From positions 126,501 to 190,500 of the forward strand of contig NZ_JQNK01000004.1 of the NCBI RefSeq assembly GCF_000745215.1: a stretch of DNA of 64,000 nucleotides, read 5' to 3'. Positions 27,044-35,276 of this stretch are shown here, piece after piece. The DNA comes from Methylosinus sp. PW1 (GTDB taxonomy: Bacteria; Pseudomonadota; Alphaproteobacteria; Rhizobiales; Beijerinckiaceae). A program made the position numbers and the translations under genes. The notes beneath the pieces are model-generated. The model was not told the origin of the DNA and did no database searches. It saw nothing but the letters and a program-made list of their open reading frames with translations. Position 1 is the first letter of the stretch; every line of letters begins with the position of its first letter.

Positions 27044-28555
27044 TCAGCGACTCGCAGCGGAAGTGTAGCCTCGTTCGACGGCTTTCAACGCCGCTTCGAA
27101 TCTGTCGAGAATGGCGCCTATGTCGCTGTCGCTGACGATGAGGGGCGGCAGGAGGCGCACAACCGACGCGAAGCGGCCGCCGAGCTCGAGAATGAGACCT
27201 CGACGCAGACACTCATATTGGATTTTTCGCGCCGTCTCCGGAGCCGCCGGCCGCGTCGCTCCATCCGGCGCGCGGTCGTCGACGATCTCCACGCCGACCA
27301 TGAGGCCTCGTCCGCGAATGTCGGCGATGCAGGATGCGTCTTCGGCGATCGACGCCAGTCCGCGCCGAAGACGCGCGCCCATCGTCTCCGCATTGAGGTC
27401 GAGCCTTTCGCGCATGATATGGCGGATCGTCGCGGCGCCCGATGCGAAGGCGAGCTGATTGCCGCGAAACGTCCCGGCATGCGCGCCGGCCTTCCATATA
27501 TCCAGATCGCGATGATAGACGACGACCGATAGCGGAAGGCCGCCGCCGATCGCTTTCGACAGCACGAGCACATCCGGAGTCACGCCGGCATGCTCGCATG
27601 CATACATGCGTCCGGTGCGCCCGAGACCTGTTTGCACCTCGTCGAGAATGAGAGGAATGCCGCGGCGCTTGGTGATGTCGCGAATCTTGCGCAGCCAGTC
27701 GTCCGGCGCCGGATTTACGCCGCCCTCTCCTTGAACGACCTCGAGTATCATGCCGGCGGGCGGCAGCACGCCGCTGTTCGGATCCTCGAAGAGATTCTCG
27801 ATATAGCGCGCGCCAATGTCCGAGCCGGCCTCCCCGCCGAGTCCGAAGGGACAGCGATAATCGGAAGGGTAGGGAAGAAATTGGACCTCGCCGCCGAGAC
27901 CGCCGACGGATCTTCGCGGAGTCGGTTCGCCGGTGACGCCGAGGGTCGCATGGGTCATTCCATGATAGGCGCCCTGGAACGATGCGACGCCGCGCCGCCC
28001 GGTCGCGGTCTTGACGAGCTTGAGAGCCGCCTCGATCGCATCCGCGCCGGAGGGGCCGCAAAATTGTATTTTGAAGTCTTCCGCGAATGTCGGCGGAAGA
28101 CTGTCGAACAGCTCGCGGATGAACCGATCCTTCAGCGGCGTCGGCAGATCGAGCGTCTGGAACGGCGCCTCCTCCGCCAAGGTCGCGCGGATGGATTCGA
28201 CGACAACCGGATGATTGTGGCCGAGAGCCAAGGCGCCCGCTCCCGCGAGACAGTCGATGTATTCACGTCCTTCCGTATCCTCCACGATGACGCCGCGGCC
28301 AGCTCTGAGGGCGATCGGCAGGCTTCGCGGATAGGTCCTCGCATTGGATTCGATATCGGCCTGGCGCGCGAGATAGCGATTGCCGAACGCGCTGTAGAGC
28401 GGATATGCGGCATGGAGGTCCTCGGCGCCGGAACTCGGGAATTCGCCGTCCGAAGGGCGATCGACGAGCTGCACGCTCGCATTCGAAAATTCCGGGTCGG
28501 TCGGCGCGGTCGACGGCGCGCGGCTGCTCGCAAACGCATCTGACGATTTGGACAT
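27044..28555 (-). CDS. dat: Diaminobutyrate-2-oxoglutarate aminotransferase (class III PLP)
   Basis: 503 residues from ATG 28555; a further upstream ATG at 28654 adds a non-conserved tail. It belongs to the class III PLP aminotransferases. Visible are EYIDCLAGAGALALGHNHP, the phosphate loop GPSGADAIEAALKLVK, the PLP Asp in ILDEVQTGLGRTG and the Schiff-base Lys in LVLSKAIGGGLPLSV. The N-terminal segment YPLYSAFGNRYLARQADIESNARTYP-type pattern is typical of DABA aminotransferases used in siderophore or ectoine pathways. It makes 2,4-diaminobutyrate from aspartate semialdehyde and glutamate. No ectA or ectC gene is nearby. It could feed the NRPS locus 15 kb away. Confidence 0.8.
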   Translation of the reverse strand: MSKSSDAFASSRAPSTAPTDPEFSNASVQLVDRPSDGEFPSSGAEDLHAAYPLYSAFGNRYLARQADIESNARTYPRSLPIALRAGRGVIVEDTEGREYIDCLAGAGALALGHNHPVVVESIRATLAEEAPFQTLDLPTPLKDRFIRELFDSLPPTFAEDFKIQFCGPSGADAIEAALKLVKTATGRRGVASFQGAYHGMTHATLGVTGEPTPRRSVGGLGGEVQFLPYPSDYRCPFGLGGEAGSDIGARYIENLFEDPNSGVLPPAGMILEVVQGEGGVNPAPDDWLRKIRDITKRRGIPLILDEVQTGLGRTGRMYACEHAGVTPDVLVLSKAIGGGLPLSVVVYHRDLDIWKAGAHAGTFRGNQLAFASGAATIRHIMRERLDLNAETMGARLRRGLASIAEDASCIADIRGRGLMVGVEIVDDRAPDGATRPAAPETARKIQYECLRRGLILELGGRFASVVRLLPPLIVSDSDIGAILDRFEAALKAVERGYTSAASR

Positions 28556-28817
28556 CGTGCACCCCATCGGCGCCCCCGCGACGACGGACCATTCCGTCGG
28601 CGTACGCATTCCTGCTGACAAAGACGTGCGAGGCTGGACGAAGGCGCCAAACAAATTTTCTGCGCGCGCGTCGCCCTGGGGGAGCGCCGACGATGAGCAG
28701 CCTGCGGCCGCTGCGCGGCGACGAATGTCACGACAATATTTGCGCCGTGGGTGCGGCGGCTATCGATGGACGGGCGTCGACATGTGGCGCACTGTCAGAG
28801 CAAAGACGCCGAAGCCG

Positions 28818-30578
28818 TCAGCCCCGCGGCTGCTTTTCCCGCCGCGGCTTCTGCTTGTGCTTCGGCGGGGCGTCTCTGCGCGGCGGCTTGACGTGTCTCG
28901 GCTCGGAATAGCCGTCGAGACGTTCCACGCGGATATTGTCGCCGCCCGGCCGGCGCATGTCGACGACGAATTGCGCGGCCGCCGGCTCGGCGATCTCGAC
29001 CTGCGTCTCATGCTCGAAGATCTGGATCGCGCCAATGTCTTGCCGCGTAAGATTTCCCTTGCGACAGAGCATGGGCAGCAGCCATTTCGGATCGGCGTTC
29101 TTCGCTCGGCCGATGTCGAGACGAAACCAGACCGCGCCGCCGGGCAGGCGGGACGGACGCGGCTCCTTGGCGGGCCGCGCGCCTGCCGCCCGGGAGGGGC
29201 GGGGCTCTCGATCCCGAGACTCCCGGGGCTCCCGAGACTCGCGGGGCTCCCGACGCTCCGGCTCCTGCCCGGGGTCGAAGACGGCCTCGGTCGCGGGAAG
29301 CCGCGCACGGTAGAGCCGAACGAGCATGGCGCCGAGCAGCTCGGGCGATCGCTCCGCGAGAAGCAGCTTCGCCGCCTCGAAATCCTCCTCGCTCGGTGGC
29401 TCCGCCAGCAGCGGATCGCGCATCATGCGCTTGCGATCGAGCTCGTCGATCTCCTCGGCGGAGGGCGGTCCGCTCCAAAATGCGTGAACGCCGGCGTCGC
29501 GCAGCAGCCGCTCGGCGCGCTGGCGTCTCGCCGAGGGAATCAGCAGCGCGCTGACGCCCTTGCGCCCGGCGCGCCCGGTGCGACCGCTGCGGTGCTGCAG
29601 CGCTTCCGCATCATGCGGCAGATCGGCGTGAATGACGAGATCGAGATTGGGCAAGTCGATGCCGCGCGCCGCGACGTCGGTGGCGATGCAGACGCGCGCC
29701 CGCCCGTCGCGAAGCGCCTGCATGGAGTGATTGCGCTCGTGCTGGCCGAGCTCGCCCGACAGCAGCACGGCCGCAAATCCACGCTCGAGCAGAGTTGCGT
29801 GCAGATGACGAACAGATTCGCGCGTGTTGCAGAACACGATCGCCGTCGGCGCCTCGAAATAGCGCAAGAGATTGACGGTCGCGAGTTCCGTCTCCTTCGG
29901 CGCGACGCGAACCGCGCGATAGTCGATGTCGCCGTGACCGCGCTCCCCGCGCGCCACGTCGATCCGCCGCGCGTCGCGCTGATAACGCTTGGCCAGAGCC
30001 GCAATGCCCTTGGGCATTGTGGCGGAGAAGAGCAGCGTGCGCCGATCCTGCGGCGTCGCCTCGAGAATGAACTCAAGATCCTCGCGAAAGCCCAGATCGA
30101 GCATCTCGTCGGCTTCGTCGAGAATGGCCGCGACGATGTGGGTCGTGTCCAGCCCGCCGCGCTCTATGTGATCGCGCAAACGCCCGGGCGTTCCCACCAC
30201 TATATGGGCGCCCTCGGTCAATTTGCGGCGCTCGAGGCGCGCATCCATGCCGCCGACGCAAGCGACGATTTGCGCCCCCGCATGCTCGTAGAGCCAGCCC
30301 AGCTCGCGCTCTACCTGCAAGGCGAGTTCGCGCGTCGGCGCGACGACGAGCGCGAGGGGCGCGCGCGGCTCCGGCAGGCGATCCGCCGCGCCGAGAAGCG
30401 TCGAGGCGATGGCCAAGCCATAGGCGACCGTCTTTCCCGATCCGGTCTGAGCGGAAACGAGAATGTCTCCGTCTTGCGCTTCGGCGGACAGCACCGCCGC
30501 TTGAACCGGCGTGGGCGAATTGTAATTGCGCTCCGCCAAGGCTTTGGCGAGCGGGGCGCGGGCGTTCGGGAAGGTCAC
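28818..30578 (-). CDS. DEAD-box RNA helicase with DbpA-type C-terminal domain
   Basis: About 586 residues from GTG 30578. The open frame upstream reads into the FYDLN gene in another frame and is Ser/Arg-rich without family motifs. All helicase motifs are present in order: Q-motif YNSPTPVQ, AQTGSGKT, PTRELA, GTPGR, DEAD, SAT, ARGID and HRSGRTGRAGR. A linker of REPRES-type repeats is followed by a DbpA-like RNA-binding domain (VWFRLDIGRAKNADPKWLLP) and a basic tail. It unwinds RNA using ATP, and such proteins act in ribosome assembly or cold adaptation. A cold shock gene and a zinc-ribbon gene lie just upstream on the same strand. Confidence 0.85.
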   Translation of the reverse strand: MTFPNARAPLAKALAERNYNSPTPVQAAVLSAEAQDGDILVSAQTGSGKTVAYGLAIASTLLGAADRLPEPRAPLALVVAPTRELALQVERELGWLYEHAGAQIVACVGGMDARLERRKLTEGAHIVVGTPGRLRDHIERGGLDTTHIVAAILDEADEMLDLGFREDLEFILEATPQDRRTLLFSATMPKGIAALAKRYQRDARRIDVARGERGHGDIDYRAVRVAPKETELATVNLLRYFEAPTAIVFCNTRESVRHLHATLLERGFAAVLLSGELGQHERNHSMQALRDGRARVCIATDVAARGIDLPNLDLVIHADLPHDAEALQHRSGRTGRAGRKGVSALLIPSARRQRAERLLRDAGVHAFWSGPPSAEEIDELDRKRMMRDPLLAEPPSEEDFEAAKLLLAERSPELLGAMLVRLYRARLPATEAVFDPGQEPERREPRESREPRESRDREPRPSRAAGARPAKEPRPSRLPGGAVWFRLDIGRAKNADPKWLLPMLCRKGNLTRQDIGAIQIFEHETQVEIAEPAAAQFVVDMRRPGGDNIRVERLDGYSEPRHVKPPRRDAPPKHKQKPRREKQPRG

Positions 30579-30750
30579 GGGTGAGCTTGCCTGGCGAGTG
30601 GGCGATGCGGAGAGTAAGCGAGAGATACGCGCTCGAACGGGTCTCGTCGAGCCATCGGCTCGTTGGAAGGTCGGGGCCGCCGAAGCGAGCTTCGGTCGAA
30701 GCAATATTATTTGCTTCGCGCGCGTCCCGCTAGATGGCGCTTCCGATCGG

Positions 30751-30786
30751 ACGGAGAATAGCGTTCTAACGGAGAATAGCGTTCTA
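30751..30786. repeat. Perfect 18-bp tandem duplication
   Basis: Two adjacent copies of ACGGAGAATAGCGTTCTA (30751-30768, 30769-30786). Each holds the imperfect palindrome AGAAT-AGC-GTTCT. The second copy ends with the stop codon of the FYDLN gene. The pair lies about 170 bases upstream of the helicase start, so it may be a doubled regulator site. The gap 30579-30783 has no gene. Confidence 0.7.
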
Positions 30787-31125
30787 GAGGAGGTCGTCGA
30801 TCTCCTCGATCTTGTCGTCGTCGTCGATCGGCGGCGGGACGCTGTCGTCGGCTTCCGCGTCTTCGTCCACCTCTTCCTCGGTCTCCGTTTCCTCCTCGGC
30901 TTCCGTCTCAGTCGATGAGATGGCGTCGCTCGAAGGCTGGTCGCCGATGCGCGCGTCGCCGGCCATGGAGCGATACGGAGCCCTCCGCGGAAGCGAGCGC
31001 GGCAGCTCCACGACTTGGAAGATCGCCGCGCATTTCGGACAGGTGATCGGCTCGCGATTGAGATCGAAAAACGCGGCGCCACAGCTCAGGCATCGGCGCT
31101 TTGCGCCAAGTTCGGCTTTCGCCAC
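30784..31125 (-). CDS. FYDLN acid domain (TIGR02300) zinc-ribbon protein
   Basis: 113 residues from GTG 31125 with AGGAGAAGG just before it. The N-terminal zinc-ribbon-like half has LGAKRRCLSCGAAFFDLN and ITCPKC, two Cys pairs. The C-terminal half is almost entirely Glu/Asp-rich (EEETETEEEVDEDAE), which gives the family its name. This family is found in Alphaproteobacteria and has no known function. Acidic tails of this kind often mediate binding to basic proteins. Neighbours on the same strand are a cold shock gene upstream and the DEAD-box helicase downstream. Confidence 0.9.
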   Translation of the reverse strand: MAKAELGAKRRCLSCGAAFFDLNREPITCPKCAAIFQVVELPRSLPRRAPYRSMAGDARIGDQPSSDAISSTETEAEEETETEEEVDEDAEADDSVPPPIDDDDKIEEIDDLL

Positions 31126-31156
31126 GGCCTTCTCCTCTTGGTCGAGAATTCGGGCT

Positions 31157-31366
31157 TCAGGCGACCTGCAGCTGGTCGGCCGAAGATTTGCCGCTGCGCT
31201 TGTCGATGACGGTCTCGTAAGAAATCTTCTGGCTTTCCGCGAGGCCGCGAAGCCCTGCGCGCTCCACCGCGCTGATGTGGACGAAAACATCCGCGCTGCC
31301 GGAGTCCGGCTGGATGAAGCCGAAGCCCTTCTGCGAGTCGAACCACTTCACAATGCCGGTTTGCAT
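31157..31366 (-). CDS. Cold shock-family RNA chaperone (CspA-like)
   Basis: 69 residues, a full single cold-shock domain. RNP1 is KGFGFIQ in [15 protein letters not shown] and RNP2 is VFVHIS in [13 protein letters not shown]. It is a small beta-barrel that binds single-stranded RNA and DNA. The C-terminal part ([18 protein letters not shown]) is typical of alphaproteobacterial CspA proteins. A long leader precedes it (about 135 bases from the candidate promoter), as in many csp genes. Confidence 0.92.
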   Translation of the reverse strand: MQTGIVKWFDSQKGFGFIQPDSGSADVFVHISAVERAGLRGLAESQKISYETVIDKRSGKSSADQLQVA

Positions 31367-31772
31367 GCGTTTTCCTTATCCCTCGAGAGGAAGTCTGGCG
31401 GCCGCGGTCTCGCGGTCGCATGAGATCGAAGCTCTGGGAGGAAAGTCGCACGCCGACGCGCCAAAAGGCGGGAAAGCTCGTTCGTTCGGCCGAAACTCGA
31501 TTTACGAGATATAGGGCGTCGGGGCGAAAATGCAACAGACGGGTTTGGTGGTGGTAGCGTGCTGGCGTCGCCGCCGGATGCGATCGGCGCATATTATTCC
31601 GCGACATGCGAATTCCGGCGCTGAAAAAAACAGTTGAACCTCGGGACACAGGCTGCTTACTGCTCGAAGATTCCCCTTCTGGAGCGCTTTTCGATCCAAT
31701 CGGCAGCGTTCTCTCATGGACGCGCGCTCCGTCGATCGGACCGCGCCCGAGCAAAAGAATGAGCCGTCCCGA
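31367..31772. other. 406-base gap between divergent csp and YchJ genes
   Basis: Holds the long 5' leader and candidate promoter of the cold shock gene on the minus strand. An in-frame ATG at 31716 would extend the YchJ gene but adds residues outside the family. No other gene is supported. Confidence 0.5.
31508..31535 (-). promoter_or_regulatory. Candidate sigma-70 promoter of the cold shock gene
   Basis: On the minus strand TTGCAT (31535-31530) is followed after 16 bases by TATATC (31513-31508). Transcription would start near 31500 and give a leader of about 135 bases, the size usual for cold-regulated csp mRNAs. Confidence 0.4.
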
Positions 31773-32288
31773 ATGACCGATCAGCCCTGTCCCTGCCGCG
31801 CCCAGGACGCCGAGCCGGCGTCTCTCTCCGCTTGCTGCGGTCCTCATGTCGAAGGGGCGACGCCCGCGCCGACCGCCGAGGCGCTGATGCGCTCGCGCTA
31901 CACGGCCTATGTTCTCGGCCGCATCGATTATCTGGAGACTACTCTCGCGCCCGAGCGTCGGGCCAGCTTCCACCGCGCGGCGGCCACCGATTGGTCGAAA
32001 AAATCGCAATGGCTCGGCCTCGATATAGAAGCGACGGAGGCGGGCCAGCCCGGCGACGCCACCGGCCATGTGGAATTCACCGCGCATTATATTTCGGAAG
32101 GCCTGCGTCTCACGCATCGGGAGAAATCCCTGTTTCGCTTCGACGAAGCCGATCAGCGCTGGTATTTCGTCGAGGGCGAGGGCCGCAAGAGCGCGCCGGT
32201 CGTCCGGCAGCCGAGGCCGGGACGCAATGACCCTTGTTCTTGCGGATCGGGCAAAAAATACAAAAAATGCTGCGGAGCGGCGGCCTGA
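31773..32288 (+). CDS. YchJ-family (UPF0225) SEC-C motif protein
   Basis: 171 residues. Both ends carry SEC-C-like Cys clusters: [10 protein letters not shown] ... ACCGPH at the start and [17 protein letters not shown] at the end. In between is the YchJ core ([46 protein letters not shown]). SEC-C motifs bind zinc and in SecA mediate ribosome or SecB contacts; the function of YchJ is not established. ATG 31773 gives the usual MTxxCPC start, whereas ATG 31716 would add 19 non-conserved residues. Confidence 0.85.
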   Translation: MTDQPCPCRAQDAEPASLSACCGPHVEGATPAPTAEALMRSRYTAYVLGRIDYLETTLAPERRASFHRAAATDWSKKSQWLGLDIEATEAGQPGDATGHVEFTAHYISEGLRLTHREKSLFRFDEADQRWYFVEGEGRKSAPVVRQPRPGRNDPCSCGSGKKYKKCCGAAA

Positions 32289-32385
32289 GATCGCGCCGCG
32301 CGCCGGATTGACCCTAGCGCCAGCGCTGTAGCACAAGGCGTCGGCGCGCGCTCTCTCCTCGGCCGGCGCCAAAGGCCCGCATCGC

Positions 32386-34323
32386 ATGATCGACCGGCGA
32401 CGCCAGCTCAAACGCCTTCTCACGGCGCCGGCCGTCGTCGGCGGCGTCGGCGCTCTGATCTTCGCAGCTCTCTCGGCCAGGGATCTCCACGGATTCGCGA
32501 GCGTGCTGCGCGAGCGCGCGATCGACGCGCTACAGCGGGTCGCCCCGCGCGAGACAGGGCGCGCCGGCGTGCTGGTCGTCGATATCGACTCGGCGAGCGT
32601 CGCCCGCGCCGGCGGCTGGCCGCTTCCGCGCGACGACATGGCGCGGCTCGCGGCGCGCATTCTCGACGGACGTCCCGCGGCGCTCGCTTTCGACATTTTC
32701 TTCGACAGATCCGATCGGCATTCCCTGCGCGCTCATATCGAGGGCGTGTCCGATCCGAAATTGCGCGCCGAGCTCGCGCCGATTCTCGCGCAGGCGCCGG
32801 ATCCAGATCACGAATTCGGCGAGACGCTCGAGCGCGGCCAGACAATTCTGGCGGCGCTGGCGGGCGGCGCGGCGCCGCCGGCCGCGTTCAATTTCGTGGA
32901 GGTCCAAGAGCCGTCCAGCCTGAAATATGCGCGTCCCATCTCCGGCGTAATCGCTCCGCACGAGCCGCTCGCGGCCGAGGCTCTGGGTCTCGGCGTATCG
33001 TCGCTGTTCGGCGAGGAGGGCGGGGTGGTGCGCCGAGCGCCGCTGCTGTTCTCCGTCGGCGATCGGCTCGTTCCCGGCCTCGCGCTGGAGGCGACCCGCG
33101 TCGCCGAAAATGTCGCCATGCTCTCTGTCGAAGGCGGTCGGCTCGAGATCGGGGCGCGCCGCGCGCCTTTGGGCGAGGGCGGCGCGCTGCGCCTGCGCTG
33201 GTCCCATCCCGCCCATTGGGCGCAGCGCACGATCTCGGCCGCCGACCTTCTCGAAGGGCGCCTCGCGCCCGAGCGGTTCGCGGGACAATTGGTCATCATC
33301 GGCGCCAGCGCGCCGCAGGCGGGAGCGCTGCGTCCGACCCCGCTCGGCCCGCTGACCCCCAGCGTGCAGATCCACGCCGAAGCGGCGGAGCAGCTCCTCG
33401 CCGGAATAGCTCCGTTGCGCCCGAAGCACGCGGTCGCGATGGAAGTCGGCGCGGCCCTCGTCCTCGCCGCCGCCGCTGCCGCCGTCGCCGCGCGGGTCGG
33501 CCCCATGACGGCCTTCGCCCTGCAGTCGGCTCTGTCGGCGCTCTGGATCGTCGTCGCCGCGACGGCGCTTATCTTTCAGAATATCGTCCTCGATCCCGCC
33601 GGACCTCCGCTCATCGTCCTGCTCTCCGGCAATATGGCCGCGGCGGCGGCCTTCGCCCGCACGCGCCAGATGAAGGCGTTCATCTCGCGCAAATTCGAGC
33701 AATATCTTTCTGTCGACGTCGTGCGCGAGATCATCGCCCATCCCGAGCGTCTGCGGCGCGAGGGCGAGATGCGCATCGTCACGGCGCTCTTCACCGATAT
33801 CGAAAATTTCACCCCCATGACGCAACGCCTCGCGCCCCGCGACCTCATCGCTCTGCTCGACGTCTATCTCGGCGGGCTGGAGCGCATCGTCACCGATCAT
33901 GGCGGCATGGTGGACGGCGTGGCCGGCGACGCCATTCACGCCTTTTTCAACGTGCCGCTGGAGCGCGCCGATCATGTCGACGCCGCCATCGACTGCGCCG
34001 CGGCGATCGTCGAATTTTCGGAGAGCTTCCGCAAAGAGCCGCTGGCGGCGCAGGCCGGCTTCGGGCGCACGCGCGTCGGCGTCGAGACGGGGCCGGCGAT
34101 CGTCGGCGATGTCGGCGGCGCGCGCCGATTGAACTACACCGCCTATGGCGACGCGGTGATCGTCGCGGCGCGGCTGGAGCAGGCGAACAAGCAGTTCGAT
34201 TCGCAAATCTGCATCGGACCGGGCGCGGCGGCGGCGGCGCGGCGCGATTTGGCGCCGCTCGGCATGCTGCGGCTCAAAGGCCTGCCAGAGGACACGATGA
34301 TCTTCACGCTCGCCGGGGAGTGA
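32386..34323 (+). CDS. CHASE2-domain class III adenylate/guanylate cyclase
   Basis: 645 residues. One N-terminal helix, then a CHASE2 sensor domain in the periplasm (about 40-330: GVLVVDIDSASVARAGGWPLPRDDMARL, AALAFDIFFDR), three membrane helices (about 345-425) and a cytoplasmic class III cyclase domain (about 455-645). Metal-binding Asp471 (ALFTDIENFTPM) and Asp515 (DGVAGDAIHAFF) are present, as is YGDAVIVAARLEQA. The purine-specifying Lys usually found four residues before the second Asp is not there: the residue is Gly in DGVAGD. Base specificity cannot therefore be assumed. It is convergent with a FecR-domain gene, a combination often seen with CHASE2 cyclases. Confidence 0.85.
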   Translation: MIDRRRQLKRLLTAPAVVGGVGALIFAALSARDLHGFASVLRERAIDALQRVAPRETGRAGVLVVDIDSASVARAGGWPLPRDDMARLAARILDGRPAALAFDIFFDRSDRHSLRAHIEGVSDPKLRAELAPILAQAPDPDHEFGETLERGQTILAALAGGAAPPAAFNFVEVQEPSSLKYARPISGVIAPHEPLAAEALGLGVSSLFGEEGGVVRRAPLLFSVGDRLVPGLALEATRVAENVAMLSVEGGRLEIGARRAPLGEGGALRLRWSHPAHWAQRTISAADLLEGRLAPERFAGQLVIIGASAPQAGALRPTPLGPLTPSVQIHAEAAEQLLAGIAPLRPKHAVAMEVGAALVLAAAAAAVAARVGPMTAFALQSALSALWIVVAATALIFQNIVLDPAGPPLIVLLSGNMAAAAAFARTRQMKAFISRKFEQYLSVDVVREIIAHPERLRREGEMRIVTALFTDIENFTPMTQRLAPRDLIALLDVYLGGLERIVTDHGGMVDGVAGDAIHAFFNVPLERADHVDAAIDCAAAIVEFSESFRKEPLAAQAGFGRTRVGVETGPAIVGDVGGARRLNYTAYGDAVIVAARLEQANKQFDSQICIGPGAAAAARRDLAPLGMLRLKGLPEDTMIFTLAGE

Positions 34324-34332
34324 CGCGCCGCG

Positions 34333-34962
34333 TCAGCGGACGGACTCCAGCGCCTCCTCGATGCGCTTCGCCCCCCATTTCGTCACCGGGCTCGGCTCCG
34401 AGGGCTCAGCGTCGAGCAGACCGGGAAGGAAGACCACGCGAGGCGGCGGGAAATCGACGCCTTCTCCCGCCGTCAGCCGCACGGAGCCCGACCGGGTGAC
34501 GACGTCGACGGCGCCTTTCTGGACGAAAACGCCGAAAACCCCTCGGCTGGGGCCGGCGAAAAACACCGTGCCGCGCGCCGACAAAAGCCCGTAGGGCGTC
34601 TCGAGGTCGAAGCTTTTTTCGGCCCCGTTGGCGCGGTCGATCAGCACGGCCCCCTCTTCCAGAGTGGTCCGGGCGGATAATTTCCCGACGAATTTGTCGA
34701 CTTTCAGCACCGCATTGGCGCCGAGCCGCAGGCGCGTCGCCGCGCCGAGCTTGAGATCGAGCCGCGACGCCTCGCCGGTGGTGGCGCGATCGTTCAGCAG
34801 GACGGCCGCGCCCGCCTCCGCCGGCGAACGCCCATCGGCCCGCTCCAGCGCGGCCTCCCCGCGCGCCGCGACCACAGAGCCGACCGGCTCCGCGTGCGCG
34901 ATCCCGAGGGAGCCGATCGTGGCGAGGGCCGCGGCGAGGATAGCAAAGTGACGGTTGGACAT
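34333..34962 (-). CDS. Periplasmic FecR-domain protein
   Basis: 209 residues from ATG 34962 with AAGGAAG as ribosome site. A signal peptide (FAILAAALATIGSLGIAHAE) is followed by a FecR domain (about 60-165): AAVLLNDRATTGEASRLDLKL, ATRLRLGANAVLKVDKF, TPYGLLSARGTVFFAG and VDVVTRSGSVRLTAGEGV. It lacks the cytoplasmic anti-sigma part and no sigma factor gene is near, so it is not a Fec-type regulator. The likely role is an envelope partner of the CHASE2 cyclase next door. The longer upstream frame has no family similarity. Confidence 0.82.
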   Translation of the reverse strand: MSNRHFAILAAALATIGSLGIAHAEPVGSVVAARGEAALERADGRSPAEAGAAVLLNDRATTGEASRLDLKLGAATRLRLGANAVLKVDKFVGKLSARTTLEEGAVLIDRANGAEKSFDLETPYGLLSARGTVFFAGPSRGVFGVFVQKGAVDVVTRSGSVRLTAGEGVDFPPPRVVFLPGLLDAEPSEPSPVTKWGAKRIEEALESVR

Positions 34963-35276
34963 GACGCAGCTTCCTTTCGCCGCACTTTGGTGCGGCGACG
35001 CCGGCGGCGCAAGCCCATTGGAGACCGTCCTCTGGGGAAAGGCGGCGGCGCTCGCGCGATGAGATCGCCAGCCCGAAAGACGGTCTTCTTCTCGCTCGGT
35101 CCAAAGGGGCTCGCGACAATCATTTTGCGAAGCGAGCGAGAAGCGGCGGCAGTCGGGCTTCACGGCCCGGCCGGACGGCGACGGGGCCTGTGGCTCCATC
35201 CTTGCTTGCGGAATCACGACTGGAGCCGGGCGCGACGCCTCGCAAACGCGCAGCCTTGCCTCTCGAACAGCGGAAC
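34963..35276. other. 314-base gap between divergent FecR and aminotransferase-like genes
   Basis: No gene supported. The start of the aminotransferase-like gene could be moved upstream to ATG 35190, which would use part of this gap, but the added residues look non-conserved. Confidence 0.4.

Noticed and set aside
30579..31082. Helicase N-terminal extension of about 168 residues in the open frame
   Set aside because: Overlaps the FYDLN gene in another frame and is Ser/Arg/Thr-rich with no DEAD-box similarity.
34333..34962. FecR-domain gene as an iron-signalling (FecI/FecR) regulator of the TonB receptor
   Set aside because: No sigma factor gene nearby, no cytoplasmic anti-sigma domain, and the receptor lacks the signalling domain.
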